From Phycisphaerae bacterium (GTDB lineage: Bacteria > Planctomycetota > Phycisphaerae > UBA1845): a stretch of 64,000 nucleotides of DNA. This document shows positions 40,697 to 50,269 of this stretch, piece after piece (the stretch's first letter is position 1; each line of letters begins with the position of its first letter). The DNA is taken from positions 1 to 64,000 of the forward strand of contig JAJDEB010000009.1 of the NCBI GenBank assembly GCA_029260015.1. The letters are read 5' to 3'. The notes below the pieces were generated by a model that searched no databases, was not told the origin of the DNA, and saw only the letters and a list, made by a program, of their open reading frames with translations. A program made the position numbers and the translations under genes.

Positions 40697-41758
40697 ATGA
40701 ATATCACGAAGATTGAATGCTGGTCGGTGAGCATGCGACTGGCAGAAAGTTACGAGATCGCGTACGAGAAAGTCACTTCGACGACCAATGTGTTTCTGCG
40801 AATCGAGACGCATAACGGCATCTGTGGTTTTGGTTGCGCCGCACCGGACGAGCCAATCACCGGAGAAACAGCGGAATCAGTCCGCGGCGATCTGGAAGGC
40901 GTGGTTGAACCGTTGCTAAAGAGTCTTGATGCTTCGCGTTACGCGTGGCTGATGGATCAAGTTGTCGAAGCATTGCCCAATAGCCCCGCAACAAGGGCGG
41001 CCGTTGATATGGCATTGTTTGATGTGCTGGGAAAAGCCACCGGTTTGTCCGTCTACCAACTATTGGGCGGTTATCGCACTTCGATCCCTACAAGCATCAC
41101 AATCGGTCTGATGCCATTTGAAGATGCCGTCGAGCACGCCGTACGCCATGTAAGTCGAGGCTTTCAATGTCTGAAGATCAAGGGCGGTCTCGACGTGAAT
41201 GAAGACATTGAACGCGTGCATGCCGTGCGCGATCGAGTCGGCCCGGCGATCGAACTGCGATTCGACGCGAACCAGGGTTACACCGTTGAACAGGCTCGAC
41301 ATTTTGTTGAACGGACCAAGACAGCGAAGCTCGAACTGCTGGAGCAACCGACACCGCGTGGAGCGCCCGACCTGCTCGGCCGCGTCACTCAATCCGTTGC
41401 CCTGCCTGTGATGGCCGACGAGAGTCTGATGTCCCTGCGCGATGCATTTCGGCTGGCAAGTGAAGGACTCGCCGACATGGTCAACGTCAAACTCATGAAA
41501 GTGGGTGGAATCCTCGAAGCCTTGCAGGTCAATGCCGTCGCCAAGTCTGCAAAGCTGGAGGTGATGGTCGGCTGCATGGATGAAGCCGGGCTCGCCATCG
41601 CCGCCGGACTGCACTATGCCCTCGCGCGGAAAAACGTCGTTTATGCCGACCTCGACGGTCATTTTGATTTGATCGATGATCCGTCACACGCGGCACTGCG
41701 TCTCAAGGATGGCATTCTCTATCCTGCCGAAGGCCCCGGATTCGGTTGGTCGATCTAG
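40697..41758 (+). CDS. Enolase-superfamily enzyme, dipeptide epimerase/DgcA-like (muconate-lactonizing subgroup)
   Basis: GCAAPDEPITGETAESV; CLKIKGG (KxK); ELRFDANQGY; LLEQPTPRG; PVMADESLMS; VNVKLMKVGGI; MVGCMDEAG. Confidence 0.92.
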   Translation: MNITKIECWSVSMRLAESYEIAYEKVTSTTNVFLRIETHNGICGFGCAAPDEPITGETAESVRGDLEGVVEPLLKSLDASRYAWLMDQVVEALPNSPATRAAVDMALFDVLGKATGLSVYQLLGGYRTSIPTSITIGLMPFEDAVEHAVRHVSRGFQCLKIKGGLDVNEDIERVHAVRDRVGPAIELRFDANQGYTVEQARHFVERTKTAKLELLEQPTPRGAPDLLGRVTQSVALPVMADESLMSLRDAFRLASEGLADMVNVKLMKVGGILEALQVNAVAKSAKLEVMVGCMDEAGLAIAAGLHYALARKNVVYADLDGHFDLIDDPSHAALRLKDGILYPAEGPGFGWSI

Positions 41759-41828
41759 ACGTTGGCGACGAGCATCGCCATTGCGGCGAATCGCGTTATC
41801 CGCTGTCTGGTACTCACCCGAAACCGCT

Positions 41829-44612
41829 TCATTCAAACGGGTCGCTCACTTCAACTCGAAGCTCACTGCAATTTTCTAGCGACGCATGTTCAAACGAAAC
41901 TTCGTTGGCATGAATCTCGCGTTGCATCTGCTTTCCAGCTTCGTCTAGCACGCGAATGGTTCTCGTTGGTACGTCGCAGCGCGCAACACTCACACTAAGG
42001 ATCATGCGTCGTAGTTTGCAACGAAACGAGATGCGGTTGAATGGATACGCATTGGCAGGGCAAATCTTCAGGCCCGTAAGTGTCGGCTGGATCCCGACGA
42101 CATGGCGTGCCAGAATCTTCAATAGCACATTGGAACTGCCTGTCTGCCAGTCGTTCATGCTTTGCCCATCGAGACCAAGCTCGACATTCTGGGCGTACGA
42201 ATTTGGCATGACGAAGGGCGAATGTGAAAGATTTTCACTCTTCTGGAGAAACGGCAAGACTTTGGCCAACTGCGCCCAGGCACGATCGGGTTCATTCATG
42301 GCGAACATCGCAGCCACGCCGAACAATGTGGAATGGACATACGTCGCGCCGTTCTCTGCGGTACCAATGGGCAATTTTCGAATGCGCCCGACACCGCGTG
42401 CATCGGATCGAAAACCCGGCTCGAACGTTTTGAGTCCGTAGGGAGAATCCAACCTTGAAAATGCGGCGAGGATATCCTCATCCGAAATTCCGCGTGGCGC
42501 TTCATCTCTCATTCCACTAAGGACCCAAAAAGCGTACGACGTTAAGCCGTCTCGCGCCTCGCCATCAACGTCTTTGAAACTCCCGACGTAATACTCGCGC
42601 CCATCACCCCAGCCGTGAACGATCCTTGAATGTCCGCCCTCTGAAACGAGCGCATGCAATTCGAGCGCTTTGCGAACACTCTCTTTGAGTTTTTGATATT
42701 CGGTGATTTCGTTGGCGAATCGGGATGCGTCAAGCGCCGCGTACACTTCGGCCATCTCTCGGCAGTTTTGGAAGAATTGCAGACTGGCCATCACGGAAAC
42801 ACCAGACCCAAACCCTTCCGCACCGTCGCTTCGCACGCCTAATCCGTCGAGCGCATCGTTCCAGTCGCCATAAAGGGCCCGGACCAAACCGGTTTCCAGG
42901 TCGCGTTGTCGATGGAGATAACCGCAAATGCGCTCCATGTGATTGAGAACCGTATCGGTTTCATCAGATAGCGCAATGGTTCCGGCGATCGGGTCAACGA
43001 TCTCATGGTACCCGACGATTTCGTTGAGAAGTGCAAGGTCGCCTGTCGTCGCCAGGTATGTGTAAATCGTTGAAATCACCCACACGCCCTGATCCACGAA
43101 CTCGCGTAGGTCGGCTTTGGTGATGTCGCCATCGATTGCAAGGGAGTATTGCCGTGGGCAGCGACCGTCACTCAAGACATGGGCCAAGCACTCCAGAATT
43201 CTTGCCCGCGCCATTGCAGGATCTTCGATCAGGATCGCTTCAACTGCTTGCATGACGTCGCGAACACCGATCAGCGAATTGGGCGACGCGTGCATGTAAC
43301 CTTCGGTTGATGCACACACTTCGATCTGCCTACGCAAATACGGAATGAATTGATTGATCGCATCGGTTTTGATGGGCGTCGTCTGATTTGAATCTTCAAA
43401 TGACAGCGAGATGCGTTCGCTCTTTTGTTGGCACGCATTGCGAATGCGAGAAAGTCGATGGTCGACACTCCAGGGAGACAGCGGATCGCAGACGGATTTC
43501 TCGAAGTCGTCAAACAGTTGATGATGACATAGTTCGTAATCGAATCTCGCGACGGCTCGCGGTGCGAGTGAAAATGACTGCAAGTCACCGGTGATTGCCG
43601 TATCGTGAAACACAGTCAGTTCGGGCTGACTTGAAAATAGACCATTCTGCAAGAACGATGCCGTACTCAAATTCCGAACCACTGAACCGTTATACGCACC
43701 GAGTGATGTGGCGACTTGCTGCTGCGGTGATTGAGCAACCTCCGAACCATTTGATTCGCAAACGATCACATGCCGACGTAACAGCCCTTGGTGCGTCACT
43801 GAACCGAATCGATTCTGGTCTTCATTGACCTCGAGCACAAAAGGTCGCAAATGCCCGTGCCGATCGCCGACCGCATCTGCAACGTCCGTACTATTTTGTG
43901 CGAGGTAAGTTTTCTTAAACCATCGGTCTTCATGGGTTTCGTGGAACTGATGTCGAAAGTGGGGATTGAAGAATGATGAAACGTACAACTCGGCTGGTGC
44001 ATCGCTCTTGTTCTCAACGAAGATCGACCACACCATCGCCGTGTTTCCCAGTGAATCGCTGTCCAGGAAGAATCGAACGCCTCCTCGGATCGATGGCGTC
44101 TCCGTGAAATACCAAACGCCATCGTGACCGATGACCGTATAACGTGAAAGTCCGTCGGAGTTTTCGCCCGCAAGCGATGGTACCGGCAGGAGCGAAAACG
44201 GTTCAAACGAATCGGAGTTGGAACTGCGCTGCCCCGCAACAAACGAAACGCATGGATCTTGGCCGGTCACTGGCGGCAGGAAGTAGAAGAACAGGCCCCG
44301 ATTGCCGTAGAATCGACCGGATGCGGTCGCCCAAAGGTGCGTTCCTTTGTCACCATATGGATATCGACTATCACCGTAAGCGCGCGGACCGCAATACACG
44401 CGACCATCGGGAATGAACATCGTATTGCCGGCAAGAATGCGCGGACGATTCTCTTCGGATTCATCAATCTGCGTGCGAACCTGCGAATCGATCTTTGCGA
44501 ACTCGTCGCGCAGCGAACTTGCACTACTACCGGATTGCAGCTTGTGATTTGTAGATTTGGTATCGCCAACTCGGATTGGCGTCTCTACTACTGAGTCGTC
44601 TGAATTCGCCAT
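41829..44612 (-). CDS. GH94-type (cellobiose phosphorylase-like) protein
   Basis: PDGRVYCGPRAYGDSRYPYGDKGTHLWATASGRFYGNRGLFFYFLPPVTGQDPCVSF; catalytic-region YGDWNDALDGLG; GSSNVLLKILARHVVGIQPTLTGLKICP. Confidence 0.85.
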   Translation of the reverse strand: MANSDDSVVETPIRVGDTKSTNHKLQSGSSASSLRDEFAKIDSQVRTQIDESEENRPRILAGNTMFIPDGRVYCGPRAYGDSRYPYGDKGTHLWATASGRFYGNRGLFFYFLPPVTGQDPCVSFVAGQRSSNSDSFEPFSLLPVPSLAGENSDGLSRYTVIGHDGVWYFTETPSIRGGVRFFLDSDSLGNTAMVWSIFVENKSDAPAELYVSSFFNPHFRHQFHETHEDRWFKKTYLAQNSTDVADAVGDRHGHLRPFVLEVNEDQNRFGSVTHQGLLRRHVIVCESNGSEVAQSPQQQVATSLGAYNGSVVRNLSTASFLQNGLFSSQPELTVFHDTAITGDLQSFSLAPRAVARFDYELCHHQLFDDFEKSVCDPLSPWSVDHRLSRIRNACQQKSERISLSFEDSNQTTPIKTDAINQFIPYLRRQIEVCASTEGYMHASPNSLIGVRDVMQAVEAILIEDPAMARARILECLAHVLSDGRCPRQYSLAIDGDITKADLREFVDQGVWVISTIYTYLATTGDLALLNEIVGYHEIVDPIAGTIALSDETDTVLNHMERICGYLHRQRDLETGLVRALYGDWNDALDGLGVRSDGAEGFGSGVSVMASLQFFQNCREMAEVYAALDASRFANEITEYQKLKESVRKALELHALVSEGGHSRIVHGWGDGREYYVGSFKDVDGEARDGLTSYAFWVLSGMRDEAPRGISDEDILAAFSRLDSPYGLKTFEPGFRSDARGVGRIRKLPIGTAENGATYVHSTLFGVAAMFAMNEPDRAWAQLAKVLPFLQKSENLSHSPFVMPNSYAQNVELGLDGQSMNDWQTGSSNVLLKILARHVVGIQPTLTGLKICPANAYPFNRISFRCKLRRMILSVSVARCDVPTRTIRVLDEAGKQMQREIHANEVSFEHASLENCSELRVEVSDPFE

Positions 44613-44753
44613 GCTTCTCTTCGCATCTTGTGATTGAAAAGTAGTCAGCCGCACTCACTCACGCCGCTAACTCCTTGTAGAATAAAACGTTCCCAATCAA
44701 GGTGCCTGTCACATGTGTAGTTTCAAACAGGCATCCCGTCCAAGGAAACGAAT

Positions 44754-44808
44754 TTAATTAACTTTCTTTATAATAACGTTCTTGAAATGTTTAATCCACT
44801 TAATTAAG
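44754..44808. promoter_or_regulatory. AT-rich divergent regulatory region with two TTAATTAA palindromes
   Basis: TTAATTAA at 44754-44761 and CTTAATTAAG at 44799-44808, between the GH94 gene and the ROK regulator; centres about 46 bp apart. Confidence 0.35.
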
Positions 44809-44817
44809 ATTGTTTTT

Positions 44818-45936
44818 ATGAGCATCTCACTGACTGGAAAACCGCAACTTAACCGCGAAGTCAATCGTCGAATCATATTGGCTAGGATCCGGCGCGAAGG
44901 GGAAGTGTCCCGTGCTGACCTTGCCAAAATCACCGAGATTCGCCCCCCCACTATCTCCGCAGTCATGCGCGATCTGGTGGACGAAGGCCTCGTTGAAGAA
45001 CGTGGGGCAGGTGCCACCAACGGTGGTCGGGCGCCTCTTTTGTTTGCGATCCGAGGAAGTATTCCAAGGGCACTCGGTTTCGAGATCAACGAGTCAAGAA
45101 TCCTAGCCGCCCTGTGCGACCTGCATGGCGAGACGTGTCAACAAATCGCTGTTGATTTTAATCCTTGCTCGCCTGAAGAAACGATCGAAACGTTGACCAG
45201 ACTTCGCGACGAACTGCTGTCTGACGCGAAAATATCGTGGGCAACAGTTCTTGGCGTCGGTATCGCGATGCCCGGTTTGATTCGCGGTGAAGAAGGCCTG
45301 GTGCGATTGTCCAAACCCTTCGATTGGCACGAAGTATCTTTTCGAGCGATGTGCGAGAAGGCATGGAATCGCAAAACGTACGTCGTCAACGACTCACTAG
45401 CAGGCGGGATGGCCGCCCATTTCTTGGGTGGAGCGGGCGGCGTCCGTAATCTTGTTTACCTCAATATACGATACCTCAATGCATCGCATGGCGTCCTCGG
45501 ATTGGGATGTGGCATTGTCCTTGAAGGCGAGCCATTTCACGGGGAGTTCGGCGCAGCCGGCGAGATCACCACGCCGATCGCACACCCGATCAAACATTTG
45601 AATTCATCGCAAGCGGTGTCTCACTTCGTCGATCGGGTCGCCAAAGGCGATCGTGAATCCGTGATGGCACTTCAAGCTTCATCCGACGAAATCGCAAAAC
45701 TGGCGGTCCATGTCATCAACTTCCTCGAACCGGGGATGTTGATTTTGGGAATTGATGAGCCTCGACTCGTGCAACCGGTGCTGACGCGCATTCGATCGCG
45801 CGTGCGCGAAGCAGGTTTGGCGGAAACCACCGATCATACGCGGGTCGTCGCCGCAGATCTCGGCGAATTTGGATTGGTGCGCGGTGCAGTGGTTCCGGCA
45901 CTACAAGATGTATTTCGATTACCGCGTTGGTCATAG
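44818..45936 (+). CDS. ROK-family transcriptional regulator
   Basis: N-terminal HTH (NRRIILARIRREGEVSRADLAKITEIRPPTISAVMRDLVDEGLVEE) and ROK domain (GVGIAMPGLIRGEEG, VVNDSLAGGMA, GLGCGIVLEGEPFHGEFGAAGEI). Confidence 0.92.
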   Translation: MSISLTGKPQLNREVNRRIILARIRREGEVSRADLAKITEIRPPTISAVMRDLVDEGLVEERGAGATNGGRAPLLFAIRGSIPRALGFEINESRILAALCDLHGETCQQIAVDFNPCSPEETIETLTRLRDELLSDAKISWATVLGVGIAMPGLIRGEEGLVRLSKPFDWHEVSFRAMCEKAWNRKTYVVNDSLAGGMAAHFLGGAGGVRNLVYLNIRYLNASHGVLGLGCGIVLEGEPFHGEFGAAGEITTPIAHPIKHLNSSQAVSHFVDRVAKGDRESVMALQASSDEIAKLAVHVINFLEPGMLILGIDEPRLVQPVLTRIRSRVREAGLAETTDHTRVVAADLGEFGLVRGAVVPALQDVFRLPRWS

Positions 45937-45970
45937 GCCATGCGCAGCATTTCTATAGGAGGAAAGTGGC

Positions 45971-46999
45971 GTGTACGATTTGCGAACTAGATGCGGGTCA
46001 GTTTTGACATTGTCGGCATGCGTCGTCGCGTTTGGTGCGATGACCGAATCCGCAAATGCCCAAGCCCCCGCCAGAACAGTGTTGCCGGGTGAAGTAATCT
46101 ATACGTTTGATACCAATACGAACGGTTGCAACCCCGACGAATGGAATTTCTTCGGCACCCCCACGACAGACTTCGGCGCTGACAAGACGTCAGAAGATGG
46201 GAATGGGGCATTGCATTCGGGTGACTGGACGCTGCAAGGTGGTCCATTCATGGGGCACGGCGTGGGGATCGGCCCTTTCCCACCCGGACAACCGCTGTGC
46301 CCGCCAACCGGTTCAGGCATTTGCGACGTCAACCTCGACCTTAGCCAGGGAACGGGCATCACCATGCGCGTGCGTCTGGAATTACCGCCTGGTGATTTTC
46401 CACCAGTCACGCAAGGAACGGCTGGCGTTCGCATGCAATTCGAATTGGTCGATTCCAATGGGTTGGGTGAACATGTTTGTCCGGCATTTGGTGAAGCGCC
46501 AGGCGACCCTCCAGGCGATTCGGTCGCGGTGATCCCGTGGAATGTGCAGGATCATCCTTGGGTCGATCGCCGATTTGAACCCGGTGATCAACAGGAATGG
46601 GAAACGGTCACCATCTACTTCGACCAACTCGACGCTGGATTTGACGACGGCGCTGTCGCCGGACTGGACGGCATCCTCGAGTTGGACAAGATCAGCGCTC
46701 TGCGAATTCTCTGGTGGCCAGGCGATGAATCGCAATTCATCAACACGCTTCAATTTGATGACATCCGCCTGATCGACGACTTGCCAGTGCTTTGGGGAGA
46801 CACCGAAGGTGACGGCGACATTGACCTGCTGTCCTATGCAGCTTTTCAAATCTGCGCCGGTGAAACTGAATTGACTGAACCCTGCGTGCCGTTTGATGCA
46901 GACACCGACGGTGACATCGATGCCGACGACTTGAACAATTTGTCCGATTGTTTGCTCGGACCTTTTGCGAATTCTGATTTCTTCCCGTGGTGCTACTAG
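45971..46999 (+). CDS. Exported protein with beta-sandwich-like domain and EF-hand/dockerin-like repeat pair
   Basis: Signal peptide; VIYTFDTNTNGCNPDEWNFFGTPTTDFGADK; C-terminal DTEGDGDIDLLSYAAFQIC...DADTDGDIDADDLNNLSDCLLG. Confidence 0.75.
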   Translation: MYDLRTRCGSVLTLSACVVAFGAMTESANAQAPARTVLPGEVIYTFDTNTNGCNPDEWNFFGTPTTDFGADKTSEDGNGALHSGDWTLQGGPFMGHGVGIGPFPPGQPLCPPTGSGICDVNLDLSQGTGITMRVRLELPPGDFPPVTQGTAGVRMQFELVDSNGLGEHVCPAFGEAPGDPPGDSVAVIPWNVQDHPWVDRRFEPGDQQEWETVTIYFDQLDAGFDDGAVAGLDGILELDKISALRILWWPGDESQFINTLQFDDIRLIDDLPVLWGDTEGDGDIDLLSYAAFQICAGETELTEPCVPFDADTDGDIDADDLNNLSDCLLGPFANSDFFPWCY

Positions 47000-47081
47000 C
47001 GCACATTGGATTAAGTTTGGTCGAAGCTGCGCATGCAGCCTCTCTCTTGCAGAAGCTCTCTCTTTGTGAAGGAGGATTACG

Positions 47082-47816
47082 ATGAAGCGAATGGCAGTGA
47101 TTGCTGCCGCCTTGATGCTGGTTTTCGCAGCGCACAAGGCAGTGGCCGACGACGTGTTGTACAGTTTTGAGTTGGATGTTGGTGGTGGTAATTTTATACC
47201 GACCAATGATGGTTGGTTCTCATTTGGAAACGGAACCACTGATGCGGGCGCGGATGTACCCGGTTCGCAATCAACGCACTCGTCGCGCTTTCACACAGCC
47301 GCTTGGAGTGAAGTGAGCCCGGCGATGACGTTTGGCGTGGGTGACGCATCACCGACCGGTATCGATCTGACGGCGTATCAGGGTTTCAGCATGGACCTGA
47401 AGTTCGACGTGCCCGGCGATTTGCCATCACCGCAGGTAGCCTTCGATGGTGTGGCGGAAGTACGCATGATGATCGCGATCGGATACGCCGAGTGGTCCAC
47501 AACAGTCGTTCCCACTGATACGTTCAACACATTTGCCGTCGATTTCGTCGCGTTGACTCCGAACTATTACGCAAGCATTGCACCGTATAACGGCAATTTG
47601 CCAGCGCTCGACGATGCCGGCCTTAAGTTTCAGTTGATTATGCCTCGCGTGCCTGCAAGCACCGGCGTAGCCAACACCGGTACCGGCAGTCTGATGATTG
47701 ATCAGGTGACGGGAATTGTTCCGGAACCGACGACGTTTGCATTGGTTTCATTGACGTCGCTGGCGATCGTTTCACGACGTCGCCAACGCCGGATTGAACT
47801 GAATAGAATTCACTAA
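47082..47816 (+). CDS. PEP-CTERM exported protein
   Basis: Signal peptide MKRMAVIAAALMLVFAAHKAVA; C-terminal GIVPEPTTFALVSLTSLAIVSRRRQRR; GAAGGAGG RBS upstream. Confidence 0.88.
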   Translation: MKRMAVIAAALMLVFAAHKAVADDVLYSFELDVGGGNFIPTNDGWFSFGNGTTDAGADVPGSQSTHSSRFHTAAWSEVSPAMTFGVGDASPTGIDLTAYQGFSMDLKFDVPGDLPSPQVAFDGVAEVRMMIAIGYAEWSTTVVPTDTFNTFAVDFVALTPNYYASIAPYNGNLPALDDAGLKFQLIMPRVPASTGVANTGTGSLMIDQVTGIVPEPTTFALVSLTSLAIVSRRRQRRIELNRIH

Positions 47817-47825
47817 AAAGAGTAA

Positions 47826-47862
47826 GGGTCGCCACCGATTTCCCGCTCCTCGGTGGCGACCC
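47826..47862. terminator. 13-bp perfect inverted repeat (possible intra-operon terminator/attenuator)
   Basis: GGGTCGCCACCGA-tttcccgctcc-TCGGTGGCGACCC followed by ATTTAATTT, between 47816 and 47873. Confidence 0.65.
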
Positions 47863-47872
47863 ATTTAATTTC

Positions 47873-49375
47873 ATGCACTTCTTGATGCTAACCATAATGA
47901 TCGTCGCAAACGCCCAACCCACCGAGACCATCGCTCAGACGACGCTGAAGTTCGACTTCGCAGCCGACTGGACATCGGGTTCGGCATTTGGCGTTCATCG
48001 CGGAAGTCCCTCGGAAATTCGCGACAGCCTGCATTCATCGGGCGGACAAAACGGTGCGCCAGGCGGTATTGACAACGTCCCCGGTTGGCAGATCGATGTC
48101 TTCGCCAACGCTCCTGACGACGGACTGATCGCACGAATCGCCATCGACGAACTATTTCCAATGTTCACAAGCGGGTATCGCGGAGGTGGCGAGATTATCC
48201 TTAGTGTTCCGGCGATCACGGGCGAACGATCCATACGATTCGGATTGGATCGACGCGGCGACCGGGCGTCGATGCCACCTGAAACCATCGTCGATCTCAG
48301 CACCGATTCGTCCGCGCGGGCATCTTCGCGAATTGTCATGAAAGTTCCCCGGGTACTACCAAATGAGGAACCCTACGAACACCTGACGGTTGAGTTTGCC
48401 GGAACGGGTGCAGCGAGGGTGACGCTGAGAGAGATTCAACTTCGCGGTGTTCAGCTCACCGATGTGTCGGAAACAATCAATCGCAAAGCGAAATCGCCAA
48501 CAACCCATCGCAAGTGCATGTGGGCATGGCACTTCGACAAATACCTTGCTTCCAGTCAGTCGCGGCAGGCGCTTGCCGATTTCTGCGCGAGGCATGGCAT
48601 CACGGACCTGTTCCTCAAAACGCCTTATACTTTTGAAAATGGTTTGGTCGCGCTGACGCATATTGATGAGTTAAGAGAACTGCTCGCCGCACTGTCGGTA
48701 GTTCATGTTCGGACCCACGCACTCGACGGCCATGCTGAGTTCGTATTGAAAGAGAATCACAATCGCGTACTTGGTTTCGTCGATGCGATAGCGAAATTCA
48801 ACGCCGAATCAGCGCCAACCATCCGATTCACCGGGGTCCACCTTGACAACGAACCGTATTTGCTCGAAGCCTGGCGCAACAAATCAACACGCGACGCCGT
48901 TCACCAAAATTACTTTGATCTCAATGTCGCCGCGTCGAAGTCCTGTCGATCGCACAAACTCGAATTCGGATTGGACGTACCGTTCTGGTTTGATTCGACT
49001 GATGAGCGCGGGCGATACCTGTATTGGATCAATCGCGGTGCCGGACGGACGCCTTTGATCGAAGCGATCATTGCGCTGGCAGACAATGTCGCCATCATGT
49101 CATATCGCGAACGTGTCCTGGGCGCGGGATGTGTCATCGACTGCTGCGCCAAAGAGTTTGTACTGGGCGATCAGTATGGCACAGACGTTTTTGCAAGTGT
49201 CGAATTGGGAATGGGAAAGAATGTAGAAGTGGGAACGAGCCTGGGACGTTTCGATCGGGCTTATGTCCGCAGTCAGCTATCCACATTGTGGAGCGCGGTC
49301 CACCGTCAGTCGGGCTGCGCCGGGATGGCCATTCACTACTATGATGTCTTTCGAGAATTGGAGTCGGTCCGATGA
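47873..49375 (+). CDS. Exported protein with predicted TIM-barrel (glycosidase-like) domain, unknown family
   Basis: Short hydrophobic N-terminus; KCMWAWHFDKYL, GITDLFLKTPY, FTGVHLDNEPYLLEAW, EFGLDVPFWFD, NVAIMSYRERV, GCAGMAIHYYD spaced like successive barrel strands. Confidence 0.65.
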   Translation: MHFLMLTIMIVANAQPTETIAQTTLKFDFAADWTSGSAFGVHRGSPSEIRDSLHSSGGQNGAPGGIDNVPGWQIDVFANAPDDGLIARIAIDELFPMFTSGYRGGGEIILSVPAITGERSIRFGLDRRGDRASMPPETIVDLSTDSSARASSRIVMKVPRVLPNEEPYEHLTVEFAGTGAARVTLREIQLRGVQLTDVSETINRKAKSPTTHRKCMWAWHFDKYLASSQSRQALADFCARHGITDLFLKTPYTFENGLVALTHIDELRELLAALSVVHVRTHALDGHAEFVLKENHNRVLGFVDAIAKFNAESAPTIRFTGVHLDNEPYLLEAWRNKSTRDAVHQNYFDLNVAASKSCRSHKLEFGLDVPFWFDSTDERGRYLYWINRGAGRTPLIEAIIALADNVAIMSYRERVLGAGCVIDCCAKEFVLGDQYGTDVFASVELGMGKNVEVGTSLGRFDRAYVRSQLSTLWSAVHRQSGCAGMAIHYYDVFRELESVR

Positions 49376-50265
49376 AGAAACCACCCACGATTCACAAGTC
49401 CAGTCCAATCCAATTGAAAGCGCGCAACGCATTCACATTGGTCGAGTTGCTGGTGGTTGTATCGATCATTGCCTTGCTCGTCGCGATCCTGTTGCCTTCG
49501 CTTAAGAAAGCCCGCGATCAGGCAAAGGCCGTCAAGTGCGGTGCGAATCTTCATCAAGTCGGCATCGCGTTTACCATGTATCAGGAATCGTTCGGTGGCG
49601 TATGGCCACCGGCGATTGATGCGTTGAATTCTCAAAACCGTTGGCCCGTTCCGTTTCATCGCGGGGGCATCATCAAATCCGAACTCGGCGTTTACAATGC
49701 GCAGGGCTCGCTGATCAGCGGAGAGGATGAATCGTTATTCCTTTGTCCGGCGGAACGGGCACCTCGGAATCTACTATGGAACAACGGTACAGAAACCAAG
49801 ACGGTAGATCGCGTGGAAGTGGGCGGGAGCTATGCGATCAACGCTGAGTTCCATCGAGAAGGTGACAGTCTTCGCCTGGGTTTTGCCGGACCTCCTCCGG
49901 TATCACCCTATCTGCGCAAGATCGACAATTGTAGGCGACCCGGTGAAATCATCGCCCTGGTCGATAACGCGAACCCACTCAAGACCACAACTTCACCGGG
50001 TTGGCGCTTCTATCGTGATGGTGGTACGTCGAGTTTTGGCGGCGATGCGTTTTACCAAGGTTGGCGCGATTCAAAAGGCGACGAGCTTACCATTCCTGCA
50101 TTGAAGCTTTTTCGAATCCTTGGTAATCGGCACTCTCGCAAGACCAATGCACTTTTTATTGACACACATGTTGAACCCAGGCTTCCCAACAAAATTGGCT
50201 ATAATAATGTCAGTTGGGATCGGTGGGATGGCGATGAAGCCGATGTTCCCGGCGGGATTTTTTAA
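49372..50265 (+). CDS. Type II secretion/prepilin-like N-terminal methylation protein (DUF1559-like)
   Basis: NAFTLVELLVVVSIIALLVAILLPSLKKARDQAKAVKCGANLHQVGIAFTMYQ; C-terminal RHSRKTNALFIDTHVE. ATGA overlap with the upstream gene. Confidence 0.9.
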   Translation: MKKPPTIHKSSPIQLKARNAFTLVELLVVVSIIALLVAILLPSLKKARDQAKAVKCGANLHQVGIAFTMYQESFGGVWPPAIDALNSQNRWPVPFHRGGIIKSELGVYNAQGSLISGEDESLFLCPAERAPRNLLWNNGTETKTVDRVEVGGSYAINAEFHREGDSLRLGFAGPPPVSPYLRKIDNCRRPGEIIALVDNANPLKTTTSPGWRFYRDGGTSSFGGDAFYQGWRDSKGDELTIPALKLFRILGNRHSRKTNALFIDTHVEPRLPNKIGYNNVSWDRWDGDEADVPGGIF

Positions 50266-50269
50266 GTAA

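Noticed and set aside
39914-40813. 299-aa minus-strand ORF under the creatininase domain
   Set aside because: The opposite strand encodes the creatininase motifs in the right order; the antisense product has no recognisable family.
46382-47239. 285-aa minus-strand ORF across two exported-protein genes
   Set aside because: Antisense to genes with signal peptides, RBS and sorting motifs; no domain seen in the antisense product.
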